A stretch of DNA of 18,718 nucleotides from Conidiobolus incongruus B7586 (lineage: Eukaryota > Entomophthoromycota > Entomophthoromycetes > Entomophthorales > Conidiobolaceae). The stretch spans positions 1-18,718 of the forward strand of contig JNEM01012960.1 of the NCBI GenBank assembly GCA_000697335.1, given 5' to 3'. Every line of letters begins with the position of its first letter. The first letter of the stretch is position 1. This document shows, one piece after another, positions 9,266 to 17,425 of the stretch. The position numbers were made by a program, and so were the translations under genes. The notes beneath the pieces are model-generated. The model saw only the letters and a program-made list of their open reading frames with translations, did not search any database and was not told where the DNA came from.

Positions 9266-9730
9266 ATGTCATTAAATCGTTTCTACAGACCATTTTTAGA
9301 ATCCAGTCGTTCCATTGATAATTTATTTAACAGAGAATTCAATAGAATCTTTAACAATTTCCATCTCTCTCATCCAAGTCGCTTCAATGTGTTCAACGAA
9401 GGTCCTTTGGTAAATCTATACGATAACAAGAAAGAGACCAAGCTTCAAGTTGAATTGCCCGGATTCAAGAAGGAAGACGTTAAAGTGAGCATCAAGGATC
9501 AATATTTGACAATTTCTGGTGAGAGCAAAGTTGACCAAGATTATAATCAGGATGATTTGAAGATTGCTGAGCGTTCCTTTGGCAAATTCACTCGCTACTT
9601 CCAGTTGGATCCCAATAATGACGTGGATGCTATTCAAGCCAAGTATGAGAATGGAGTATTGGAAGTGACCATTCCCAAGAAGGAGCCTATCGAACCTGAG
9701 AAGGAAGAGAAGGAAATTGAGATCTCTTAA
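9266..9730 (+). CDS. hsp20: Small heat-shock protein, Hsp20/alpha-crystallin family, long acidic-tail type (gene C)
   Basis: A 154-residue Hsp20-type chaperone of a subtype distinct from A, B, D and G. The N-terminal arm starts MSLNRFYRPFLESSRSIDNL. The alpha-crystallin domain (about 48-140) shows VELPGFKKEDVKVSIKDQYL, ISGESKVDQDY, ERSFGKFTRY and AKYENGVLEVTIPKK. The C-terminal tail is longer and Glu/Lys-rich and ends with I-E-I at 151-153, an IxI docking motif. It is the mirror twin of gene F and differs from it at one residue, Phe112 here against Tyr112 there. TATATAAA is at 9207-9214, a heat-shock-element core at 9108-9120, and AATAAA at 9764-9769 about 35 bp past the stop. Transcribed divergently from B and in tandem with D. 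Confidence 0.97.
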   Translation: MSLNRFYRPFLESSRSIDNLFNREFNRIFNNFHLSHPSRFNVFNEGPLVNLYDNKKETKLQVELPGFKKEDVKVSIKDQYLTISGESKVDQDYNQDDLKIAERSFGKFTRYFQLDPNNDVDAIQAKYENGVLEVTIPKKEPIEPEKEEKEIEIS

Positions 9731-10419
9731 AAATATTGTTATTGTTGATATATTATTTTTACAAATAAACGATTTTTATTCTATTTAATATGTTCATAAT
9801 AATTTTATTTTTTGTTTTTGGATAATTTATTCCTTAAATGTCTAAAAAAACACAAGCATTGTATCCTTTAATGAAAATCTATCATTTTAGTCTAGCAAAT
9901 TATAATAATTTTTAAGTACGTAGAGAAAATGATATAATTTTTTATCAAATACAAAAACTGATGATGACATTTTGAGTGATTGTACAATACCACGGTATTT
10001 TATTTAAATCAAATATATCTACATCTTGGCAATAATAACATTCTAGATGACTTCGTTTTAATATCATCTAATCCAGTATCAAATATAAAATACATTACCA
10101 TAATATAATGTTTTATTATGTATTTTTGGTTTTATATTTTTTTTCCAATTTCAACAATATTAGTTGATCAATTAAATCATATGACTGCGGAATTTGCTGA
10201 ATTAAATTAAATTACTAAATTTGGTAATCTCTGGAGTTTTCGGTTCCGAGGTTAGAATTTTGTAGAAATTTGAGTTTAAATCTGAAAAATTTGAGATATT
10301 AGTTTTCAAATTCATCAATTATGCGATTTTTGGTATATATATATAACCAACGCTTCTCTTCAAATTCGACAAGTAGTAATTAAATAATTGTATATTGGAA
10401 TCAAGTCAAATAATCAACT
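9731..10419. promoter_or_regulatory. Intergenic region C-D with the promoter of gene D (left arm copy)
   Basis: These 689 bp lie wholly inside the inverted repeat and are identical to 12682-13370 in reverse. They hold the 3' end of gene C (AATAAA at 9764-9769) and the promoter of gene D: a TATA run (TATATATATATAA) at 10334-10346, about 75-85 bp upstream, and a degenerate heat-shock-element-like stretch around 10254-10270 (GAAttTTgtaGAAatTT) preceded by TTTTCGGTTCCGAGG at about 10237-10251. No further gene is seen. Confidence 0.5.
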
Positions 10420-10866
10420 ATGTCTTTACAACGCTTTTTCAACAACTCTTTCTTCGATAACGATTATCGTGCCTTAGAACGTTTTATGAACCGTGAATTG
10501 AGTAATTTCTTTGATGACCATACAGGATCTAGAGGATTCGGCAGCTTTGGTCCCAATATTGATGTGTATGAAAACGAAAAAGAAACTGTAGTCCATGCTG
10601 AATTACCTGGCTTCAAACTCGAGGATATTAAGCTCGATATCAATGATAACTATCTCCAAATCTCAGGTGAATCCAAACGAGATGAACAATATGAAGAGAA
10701 GCATATCAAAGTTTCTGAACGATCATTTGGTAAATTTACTCGATCCATCCAATTGAGAAAGGACTCAGATCTTGACAATGTAACTGCCAAGTTCAACAAT
10801 GGTGTTCTTGAAGTGAATATTCCTAAGAAGCCTACTTCTCAATCTCGTCGTATTCAGATTTCCTGA
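10420..10866 (+). CDS. hsp20: Small heat-shock protein, Hsp20/alpha-crystallin family (gene D)
   Basis: A 148-residue Hsp20-type holdase with N-terminal arm MSLQRFFNNSFFDND... (about 1-45). The alpha-crystallin domain has HAELPGFKLEDIKLDINDN, ISGESKRDEQYEE, ERSFGKFTRSIQL and AKFNNGVLEVNIPKK, and the tail has I-Q-I at 145-147. The protein is identical to that of gene E, its mirror copy. The repeat arm ends at 10862 in the last sense codon, so D ends TCC TGA while E ends TCA TAA. D therefore has its own stop codon and 3' untranslated region although the protein is unchanged. Same direction as C, 689 bp downstream, with its own TATA run; probably a separate transcript. Confidence 0.97.
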   Translation: MSLQRFFNNSFFDNDYRALERFMNRELSNFFDDHTGSRGFGSFGPNIDVYENEKETVVHAELPGFKLEDIKLDINDNYLQISGESKRDEQYEEKHIKVSERSFGKFTRSIQLRKDSDLDNVTAKFNNGVLEVNIPKKPTSQSRRIQIS

Positions 10867-11812
10867 AATGAAACATCTTGAATATTCATTTCTACTAAAT
10901 GAATAATCATTACTATATATATTGTATACTATTCGATTAACCTTTTTTATATCTACTTGATGTATAAAAAATAAATTATATAATTTATATTATGTATCTA
11001 TCTTATTTTGTATTTTCTATTATTGATCTACGCATTAATCTATTAGTAATTTTAATTTCCTCTTTTTTAAGTTCTATTTCAAAATATATTACTAATATAA
11101 TTGATTTCATAGATCAATAATTCTTTATCAGTTATTTTTATTAATATATTAATGAATTTTGAATTACATTTGATATAATATAACTTTATTTTTAGACGCT
11201 ATTTTTAATATTTAAAAAATTTATTAATTAATAATGGGTTATCATTTTGCATATTTTATATTCATTGTGTTTCCAATATATTTTAATTACTTATGAATCT
11301 TGCATTTTCAACCTTAAAATTATATTTGATAGCATCTTGTAAAACTACATTTATTTGACATAATTTCGACTGAAAATAGGATTTTGCATCAAATTCTATT
11401 TGTTCAAATAATTTTTGTGTCAAAGAAGAAAATTTGTAACATAAAAAGTCCAAAGTATTTGATTTCAATTATATCTATATATAACTTGGATTTTCAAACT
11501 GTGTATAACCTTTAGTTTTTATTTTATAATTTATTCTAATTGCAAATGGGACTCAAATATAAAATTAAAATTATCATAAAATAAAAATTTTTTATAAATA
11601 TTAGGTAATAGATATAGCTTTTGAATTTTATAATTGAATGTAATTTTACCAAAGGTATAATGATAGTGAAAAATTATTCGAAATATAATTATTTTATATA
11701 TCATAGTAATATTGGACATGTTTGATAAATCATTGGTTTAAAAGAATCGTTTTTATTAAATTTTAAAGATATGTATTAACCATTGACTCATTTCATTATT
11801 ACATTATAGACC

Positions 11813-11843
<31 letters not shown>

Positions 11844-12238
11844 TAATAATAAATAATTCTATACTATATTTTCTATATTTTTTAATATTCCTGAATGGAT
11901 ATAAAACTTTAAGATTCAGTTTGTAATAACAGATTAGTAAATCAGCAGTTGAAAAAATATTGAAACTTTGAATAAAACAAAGTTGCAAAAAAAACTATAT
12001 TCAATTCGATATAGATTATCTTTTTTTACGATAATATTATTTTTTATAGAATTTTACAAGAATAATGGGGAAAATGAATTATAAACACCAAAAGAATATT
12101 ATAATGAATTTTTCAAATATCAAAGAGAGATAAATCAATTGAAAAATAAATATTCAAAATTAAAATTAATACAGATGTTTTTGAAATACTTATAATAAAA
12201 TGTTAGTATTTATTGATATATATTTACATTAGATTTAT
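10863..12238. other. Unique 1376 bp spacer between the inverted-repeat arms
   Basis: This AT-rich spacer is not repeated elsewhere in the window as far as I can see. It holds the convergent 3' ends of genes D and E; the E side has a minus-strand AATAAA at 12209-12214. Two minus-strand open stretches of about 60 codons (11283-11468 and 11531-11719) and a plus-strand stretch at 12085-12195 (start of its translation: TPKEYYNEFFKYQREINQLK) look mildly coding-like. All are short enough to occur by chance in such AT-rich DNA. They could be remains of a gene once present between the arms. Confidence 0.45.
11816..11843. repeat. (TA)n microsatellite
   Basis: An uninterrupted TA run of about 28 bases, self-complementary, inside the spacer of the inverted repeat and about 270 bp to the right of the symmetry centre. 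Confidence 0.9.
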
Positions 12239-12240
12239 GA
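12216..12240 (-). repeat. 25-bp 3' flank shared by genes E and G, E copy
   Basis: On the minus strand, TCATAAATCTAATGTAAATA followed by TATAT is identical to 14737-14761 at the end of gene G. It covers the last sense codon, the stop and 19 bases of 3' flank. Gene D, otherwise the twin of E, lacks it. Confidence 0.8.
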
Positions 12241-12681
12241 AATCTGAATACGACGAGATTGAGAAGTAGGCTTCTTAGGAATATTCACTTCAAGAACACC
12301 ATTGTTGAACTTGGCAGTTACATTGTCAAGATCTGAGTCCTTTCTCAATTGGATGGATCGAGTAAATTTACCAAATGATCGTTCAGAAACTTTGATATGC
12401 TTCTCTTCATATTGTTCATCTCGTTTGGATTCACCTGAGATTTGGAGATAGTTATCATTGATATCGAGCTTAATATCCTCGAGTTTGAAGCCAGGTAATT
12501 CAGCATGGACTACAGTTTCTTTTTCGTTTTCATACACATCAATATTGGGACCAAAGCTGCCGAATCCTCTAGATCCTGTATGGTCATCAAAGAAATTACT
12601 CAATTCACGGTTCATAAAACGTTCTAAGGCACGATAATCGTTATCGAAGAAAGAGTTGTTGAAAAAGCGTTGTAAAGACAT
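12235..12681 (-). CDS. hsp20: Small heat-shock protein, Hsp20/alpha-crystallin family (gene E, twin of D)
   Basis: A 148-residue Hsp20-type chaperone with the same protein sequence as gene D, including the AKFNNGVLEV motif and I-Q-I tail. The coding DNA is also identical up to the last sense codon, where E reads TCA TAA. Its stop codon and 3' flank instead match gene G for 25 bp, so the end of this gene appears to descend from a different hsp20 copy than the rest. Its promoter is the exact mirror of that of D, with the TATA run at 12755-12767. AATAAA on the minus strand at 12209-12214, about 25 bp past the stop. Confidence 0.97.
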   Translation of the reverse strand: MSLQRFFNNSFFDNDYRALERFMNRELSNFFDDHTGSRGFGSFGPNIDVYENEKETVVHAELPGFKLEDIKLDINDNYLQISGESKRDEQYEEKHIKVSERSFGKFTRSIQLRKDSDLDNVTAKFNNGVLEVNIPKKPTSQSRRIQIS

Positions 12682-13370
12682 AGTTGATTATTTGACTTGA
12701 TTCCAATATACAATTATTTAATTACTACTTGTCGAATTTGAAGAGAAGCGTTGGTTATATATATATACCAAAAATCGCATAATTGATGAATTTGAAAACT
12801 AATATCTCAAATTTTTCAGATTTAAACTCAAATTTCTACAAAATTCTAACCTCGGAACCGAAAACTCCAGAGATTACCAAATTTAGTAATTTAATTTAAT
12901 TCAGCAAATTCCGCAGTCATATGATTTAATTGATCAACTAATATTGTTGAAATTGGAAAAAAAATATAAAACCAAAAATACATAATAAAACATTATATTA
13001 TGGTAATGTATTTTATATTTGATACTGGATTAGATGATATTAAAACGAAGTCATCTAGAATGTTATTATTGCCAAGATGTAGATATATTTGATTTAAATA
13101 AAATACCGTGGTATTGTACAATCACTCAAAATGTCATCATCAGTTTTTGTATTTGATAAAAAATTATATCATTTTCTCTACGTACTTAAAAATTATTATA
13201 ATTTGCTAGACTAAAATGATAGATTTTCATTAAAGGATACAATGCTTGTGTTTTTTTAGACATTTAAGGAATAAATTATCCAAAAACAAAAAATAAAATT
13301 ATTATGAACATATTAAATAGAATAAAAATCGTTTATTTGTAAAAATAATATATCAACAATAACAATATTT
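12682..13370. promoter_or_regulatory. Intergenic region E-F with the promoter of gene E (right arm copy)
   Basis: Exact reverse copy of 9731-10419. It has the TATA run for gene E at 12755-12767 and a minus-strand AATAAA for gene F at 13332-13337. No additional gene is seen. Confidence 0.5.
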
Positions 13371-13835
13371 TTAAGAGATCTCAATTTCCTTCTCTTCCTT
13401 CTCAGGTTCGATAGGCTCCTTCTTGGGAATGGTCACTTCCAATACTCCATTCTCATACTTGGCTTGAATAGCATCCACGTCATTATTGGGATCCAACTGG
13501 TAGTAGCGAGTGAATTTGCCAAAGGAACGCTCAGCAATCTTCAAATCATCCTGATTATAATCTTGGTCAACTTTGCTCTCACCAGAAATTGTCAAATATT
13601 GATCCTTGATGCTCACTTTAACGTCTTCCTTCTTGAATCCGGGCAATTCAACTTGAAGCTTGGTCTCTTTCTTGTTATCGTATAGATTTACCAAAGGACC
13701 TTCGTTGAACACATTGAAGCGACTTGGATGAGAGAGATGGAAATTGTTAAAGATTCTATTGAATTCTCTGTTAAATAAATTATCAATGGAACGACTGGAT
13801 TCTAAAAATGGTCTGTAGAAACGATTTAATGACAT
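13371..13835 (-). CDS. hsp20: Small heat-shock protein, Hsp20/alpha-crystallin family, long acidic-tail type (gene F, twin of C)
   Basis: A 154-residue Hsp20-type chaperone identical to gene C except Tyr112 in place of Phe112, in the segment KFTRYYQLD of the alpha-crystallin domain. It has the same Glu/Lys-rich tail and I-E-I motif at 151-153. It is divergent from gene G across 460 bp. Only about 38 bp upstream of the start are shared with C; beyond that the promoter is diverged but keeps a TATA box (TATAAAAAA, minus strand, 13888-13896) and the GAAAATTCTAGAT core at the same distance as in C. Confidence 0.97.
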   Translation of the reverse strand: MSLNRFYRPFLESSRSIDNLFNREFNRIFNNFHLSHPSRFNVFNEGPLVNLYDNKKETKLQVELPGFKKEDVKVSIKDQYLTISGESKVDQDYNQDDLKIAERSFGKFTRYYQLDPNNDVDAIQAKYENGVLEVTIPKKEPIEPEKEEKEIEIS

Positions 13836-13988
13836 TTTTATTTTACACTTGTTTTAAATTCTAATCGTGTTAATTATAATGGTTGAGTTTTTTATAGCCT
13901 ATTATTGGATTACTTTAATATCATTCTAGTAGATATATTTATATTCTAGCCACTTGATTCAATTTCGAGTTTATTTGAAATGTATCTA

Positions 13989-14004
13989 GAATTTTCAGTG
14001 AAAA
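13989..14004 (-). promoter_or_regulatory. Heat shock element core upstream of gene F
   Basis: GAATTTTCAGTGAAAA on the plus strand reads GAA-tt-TTC-agt-GAA: two units with exact spacing and a third one base too far. On the minus strand it contains the GAAAATTCTAGAT core also present upstream of gene C. It is about 154-169 bp from the gene F start and could also serve gene G, about 290 bp away. Confidence 0.6.
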
Positions 14005-14161
14005 TTTTACTTAACTATTACAAATTTGACCTATATTTGATCTAAGCAATTTGATTGGCTAATCACTCAATTCATTGTTTTTGCAGCCAATAAAGTAGAA
14101 TATTCTATACATTTCTTTCAGAATCAAATAATTGATATTAACTTAATGATTTCATTCAATG

Positions 14162-14184
14162 ATCACCATGACTTCAATTATATT
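14162..14184 (+). promoter_or_regulatory. 23-bp conserved upstream block, gene G copy
   Basis: Identical to the reverse complement of 8914-8936 and placed at almost the same distance from the start codon (112-134 bp). The TATA box of gene G follows 25 bp later. Confidence 0.55.
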
Positions 14185-14295
14185 TATATTTAGTTTATGA
14201 ACTTGGAGTATAAAATAGCCCAAGTCGCCAGTCCCATTCATCAAGTAAAAATATTAGCAATTGTATTGAATTAAATCTCAAGTTAAACCACAAAA

Positions 14296-14742
14296 ATGTC
14301 TTTACAACGCTTCTTTAACGACCCTTTCTTTGACAATGATCGCTCCTTGGATCGTTTCATGAATCGTTTAGTGGATCGCCATCTTAGCCAGATTCTTGAT
14401 ACTCGTAAAGGGTTAGGCAACTTTGGTCCCAATGTTGATGTATATGAAACCGAAAAAGAAACTGTAGTCCACGCCGAATTACCTGGATTCAAGCCAGAAG
14501 ATGTCAAACTCGATATCAATGATAACTATCTCCAAATCTCAGGTGAATCTAAGCGCGATGAGCAATACGAGCACAACCAGATCAGAGTCTCCGAACGCTC
14601 CTTCGGTAAGTTTAGCCGCTCCATTTTGTTAAGAAATGATTCCGATCTTGACAACGTGAAGGCCAAATTTAACAATGGTGTTCTTGAAGTGAACATTCCT
14701 AGGAAGCCTACTTCTCAATCTCGTCGCATTGAAATTTCATAA
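14296..14742 (+). CDS. hsp20: Small heat-shock protein, Hsp20/alpha-crystallin family (gene G)
   Basis: A 148-residue Hsp20-type holdase. The N-terminal arm starts MSLQRFFNDPFFDNDRSLDR and has a less typical insert (MNRLVDRHLSQILDTRKG) before the alpha-crystallin domain. The domain shows HAELPGFKPEDVKLDINDN, ISGESKRDEQYEHNQ, ERSFGKFSRSI and AKFNNGVLEVNIPRK, and the tail has I-E-I at 145-147. By position and promoter it is the mirror counterpart of gene B, but in the protein core it is closer to A and D, so conversion between paralogs is likely. Its stop region and 3' flank match gene E for 25 bp. TATAAAA at 14209-14215; AATAAA at 14769-14774. Confidence 0.97.
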   Translation: MSLQRFFNDPFFDNDRSLDRFMNRLVDRHLSQILDTRKGLGNFGPNVDVYETEKETVVHAELPGFKPEDVKLDINDNYLQISGESKRDEQYEHNQIRVSERSFGKFSRSILLRNDSDLDNVKAKFNNGVLEVNIPRKPTSQSRRIEIS

Positions 14743-17053
14743 ATCTAATGTAAATATATATGAATACAAATAAATACATGATTGAAACTTCAAATCTTAT
14801 TTAATTTTTATACCCTTCTATCTAATCTGCTTAAAATATTTTATTATATATTGACTTTATGATATATTGAAATTGCAGACTAAATTTATTAAACTTATTC
14901 AATACTATTGAAGGATTAATATCAAATACAAAATATTTTATATATTTCCATATAATGTTAATATTTAATATTCAAAATTTTTGTAAATATATTAATAAGT
15001 AATTATTACAATAAAATTGCTTATACTATTTACTGATATGATTACATGATTTTTTCATTAATACTTAGATAAAATACAAATTGATTAAAAAATTATCAAT
15101 TAGTGCTTTAATTTATTATTAATAATATTGTGAAAATAATTGAATTCAATTTGAATTATTAATATTATTGAATTTAAAAATTCAGTAATTTTTTTCATTT
15201 GTTTGATAATTATTTTTAAATACTCTAACATTAAAAATAAACTTCAAGTAAATTAATTACTAAATTTTACATACAAAAATTTAATTATTAGATTTGTATA
15301 TTAATAAAGATTTTTGATTGTAGCATATATATACATTCCGAAAAACCTTTGAATATTTAGCAAGGTATAATAAATTGGAAACTGAGATCACTTCAAGTTA
15401 GTATTATATTTAATTTTTAAAAAATTATAAAGTACATATACTCTAATAATAGTCAAAAAATACATATTTTATATAGATAAAAACTTTAACCTATTTTATC
15501 AAATATAATCATATAGATATTAAAAAAATAAATTTTCAATCTAAATCTTAAAAATTTGCAATAATTATAAATAATGTAAAGATTTTACGCAAAATACAGT
15601 TTGATACGTATCGTAAACGGAAAGCATACAAGTTTAATATAAATATATATCATAGTGGAAAATCTAAAATTATTACATTTGATATATTTGTATTAATAAT
15701 AATTACTATTATATATTTATTTGATATAAGAATAATGAAAGTTTTGATATATTTAAATTAATTTTTATATAGAAGAATCATATACTGAATATCATGAATT
15801 TTAACAAATATCATTATATAACTATGTAAATTCTATTTAATTATAAAATATGTCCAGAATATTAATCAGTTAATAGATTTTAGATATGTGAGAATATTAT
15901 TTGAGTATATTGATTATGTAAACAGACATTATCTCAATTCTTATATTTAATATAATGGATTTATTCATGAAAATTGAGAATTGTATATTCCTAATCTCAG
16001 ATATTATTCGTCCAATTAGAACAATATCTGTAAATTTTTTAATTTGCATGGAAAACAATAATGAACTGAAATAATTGATAGCATATTATATTTTGAGTTA
16101 AAGGGTTTAATATTATAAAAATGGAATATCAATAAATAGTTTATATTATTTATCAATGATTAAATAACTAATTTTAAAAATTTATATAATAATTGAATAT
16201 GAATATTAAATTTAATTATTAAAACTTTGTAAATAATTGAGGAGAAATTATTCAATTAAATGTGAAACATTGGGTAAAAAAAAGAATTAACAGCTAATCA
16301 ATATTTGAGCTATATTTTATTTTAATTGTTTTGATAAATTTTACAATTGAAATTTTTAATTTTGATGGATTAATAAGAGATATTTTACAAATACCTTTTT
16401 AATTATATTTAAAACAGTATGTTGTTTCTTTAATTCATTAGAAAATTATATTTAACCTAAATAACATTATTTATTATTTTGAATCCATTAAATATATATA
16501 TAATAATTCAAAAGTTATATTCTCCTGCTACAATCTCAATTTAAAAAACTTTATATAGAAAAAATCAATATATTGTATATAAAATTTGTTCTTTTTATAA
16601 TAAAAAACATAATTTGATAAAACAAAAACCTACTATATATTCATTTTGCAAAGAGAAATTTAAGTTTTTTTAACTAATCAAATTCGAATATCAAATTTCA
16701 AATAATTTGAAGTTTTCTATATTTGGTGATTTGATAAATCCATGTAAAGTACTACTAGCAAATATATAAACATTGTAATAAGAAAACATAAAGCAAATAA
16801 CTCATATATACATTCCTATTCCATATATAATAATTATAATAATAGTGCTGTTTTATATCAATAATATATAATATTTTAATATTGATTAATAGTAAAATTG
16901 AAATTAATAGAAAATTTGGTAAAGAGGTTGATCCCATAATGTAGAAAAATTAAAAATAAATTATATTGAATAATAAAATTTTAATAAAATACTTTCTCTC
17001 TCGAATCAAATAGATCCAACTTAATTTGATCTTTTCATTTAAATCGAGTCAAA
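14743..17053. other. Gene-free AT-rich region between hsp20 gene G and RPL35
   Basis: I find no supportable gene, RNA gene or repeat family in these 2.3 kb. The left end carries the 3' untranslated region of gene G (AATAAA at 14769-14774). The right end carries the RPL35 promoter with a pyrimidine stretch (CTTTCTCTCTC, about 16991-17001) before the start codon. Open stretches such as 15579-15761 are within what chance gives in DNA this AT-rich. Confidence 0.45.
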
Positions 17054-17425
17054 ATGGTCAGAGTTAAGGCTTTCGAATTACGCACCAAGTCCAAGGAACA
17101 ACTCCAAGCTCAATTAGATGAGCTCAAGGAAGAATTAGCCAACCTCCGTGTCCAAAAAGTCACCAACCCCGGTTCCGCCCGCATTGCCCAAATTGGTTCC
17201 GTCCGTAAGAACATTGCCCGTGTTCTCACTGTCTTAAACGCCCTCAACCGTGAAGCTCTCCGTGAGTTATACAACGGTAAAAAGCACTTGCCTTTGGATC
17301 TCCGCGCCAAGAAGACCCGTGCTATCCGTCGCCAATTGACCGCTGAAGAACTTGCTCGCAAGACTCTTAAGCAAAAGAAGAAGCTCTCTGCTTTCCCTCA
17401 ACGTAAATATGCTATCAAGGCCTAA
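17054..17425 (+). CDS. RPL35: 60S ribosomal protein L35 (uL29)
   Basis: uL29 sits at the polypeptide exit tunnel of the large ribosomal subunit, where it helps form the docking site for SRP and chaperones. The 123-residue product has the normal eukaryotic length. It starts MVRVKAFELRTKSKEQLQ, continues with the LDELKEELANLRVQKVTN helix pair and the IAQIGSVRKNIARVLTVLN segment (about 50-70), and ends in the eukaryote-specific Lys/Arg-rich extension LRAKKTRAIRRQLTAEE...FPQRKYAIKA. No intron is present, whereas budding-yeast RPL35 genes are known to have one near the start. Codon use is strikingly C-ending (GCC, ACC, CTC, GTC, CGT) against the AT-rich background, as expected for a very highly expressed gene. 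The start context AAAATGG is strong, and AATAAA follows at 17433-17438. Confidence 0.97.
   Translation: MVRVKAFELRTKSKEQLQAQLDELKEELANLRVQKVTNPGSARIAQIGSVRKNIARVLTVLNALNREALRELYNGKKHLPLDLRAKKTRAIRRQLTAEELARKTLKQKKKLSAFPQRKYAIKA

Larger units (their letters stand above)
9228..10862 (+). repeat. Left arm of a 1635 bp near-perfect inverted repeat
   Basis: The arm is the reverse complement of 12239-13873, with position x pairing with 23101-x and no gaps. Reading both arms line by line I found two mismatches: 9234 (T against C) near the outer edge and 9600 (T against A) inside gene C. It carries the last ~40 bp of the gene C promoter, gene C, the 689 bp C-D gap and nearly all of gene D, ending within the last sense codon. 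Outside both ends the two sides differ sharply. Confidence 0.97.
12239..13873 (-). repeat. Right arm of the 1635 bp near-perfect inverted repeat
   Basis: Mirror copy of 9228-10862, carrying gene E (minus the last few bases), the E-F gap and gene F. The mismatches to the left arm are at 13501 and 13867. The inner end falls in the last sense codon of E; the outer end falls about 40 bp upstream of the gene F start. Confidence 0.97.
13836..14295. promoter_or_regulatory. Divergent promoter region of hsp20 genes F and G
   Basis: Counterpart of 8800-9265 in reverse. It carries the gene F TATA box (13888-13896), a heat-shock-element array at about 13989-14004, a CCAAT-like GCCAATCAAA on the minus strand near 14055-14064, the 17-bp block shared with gene A (14139-14155), the 23-bp block shared with gene B (14162-14184), and the gene G TATA box (TATAAAA, 14209-14215). 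Confidence 0.65.

Noticed and set aside
9416-9637. Antisense open frame within gene C, mirrored at 13464-13685 within gene F
   Set aside because: Its presence in both arms is explained by the inverted repeat; it overlaps the alpha-crystallin domain on the other strand and has no features of its own.
14283-14519. Antisense open frame of 78 codons within gene G
   Set aside because: Shadow of the hsp20 coding sequence; low-complexity Ser/Arg composition and no support.
15579-15761. Open stretch of about 60 codons on the plus strand with a hydrophobic segment
   Set aside because: It has no start codon near its beginning and no recognisable domain. With stops at roughly one codon in ten, a few frames of this length are expected by chance in the window.
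16755-16937. Minus-strand open frame of 60 codons
   Set aside because: Composition is Ile/Tyr/Leu/Asn-rich, as expected of random AT sequence; no domain and no codon bias.
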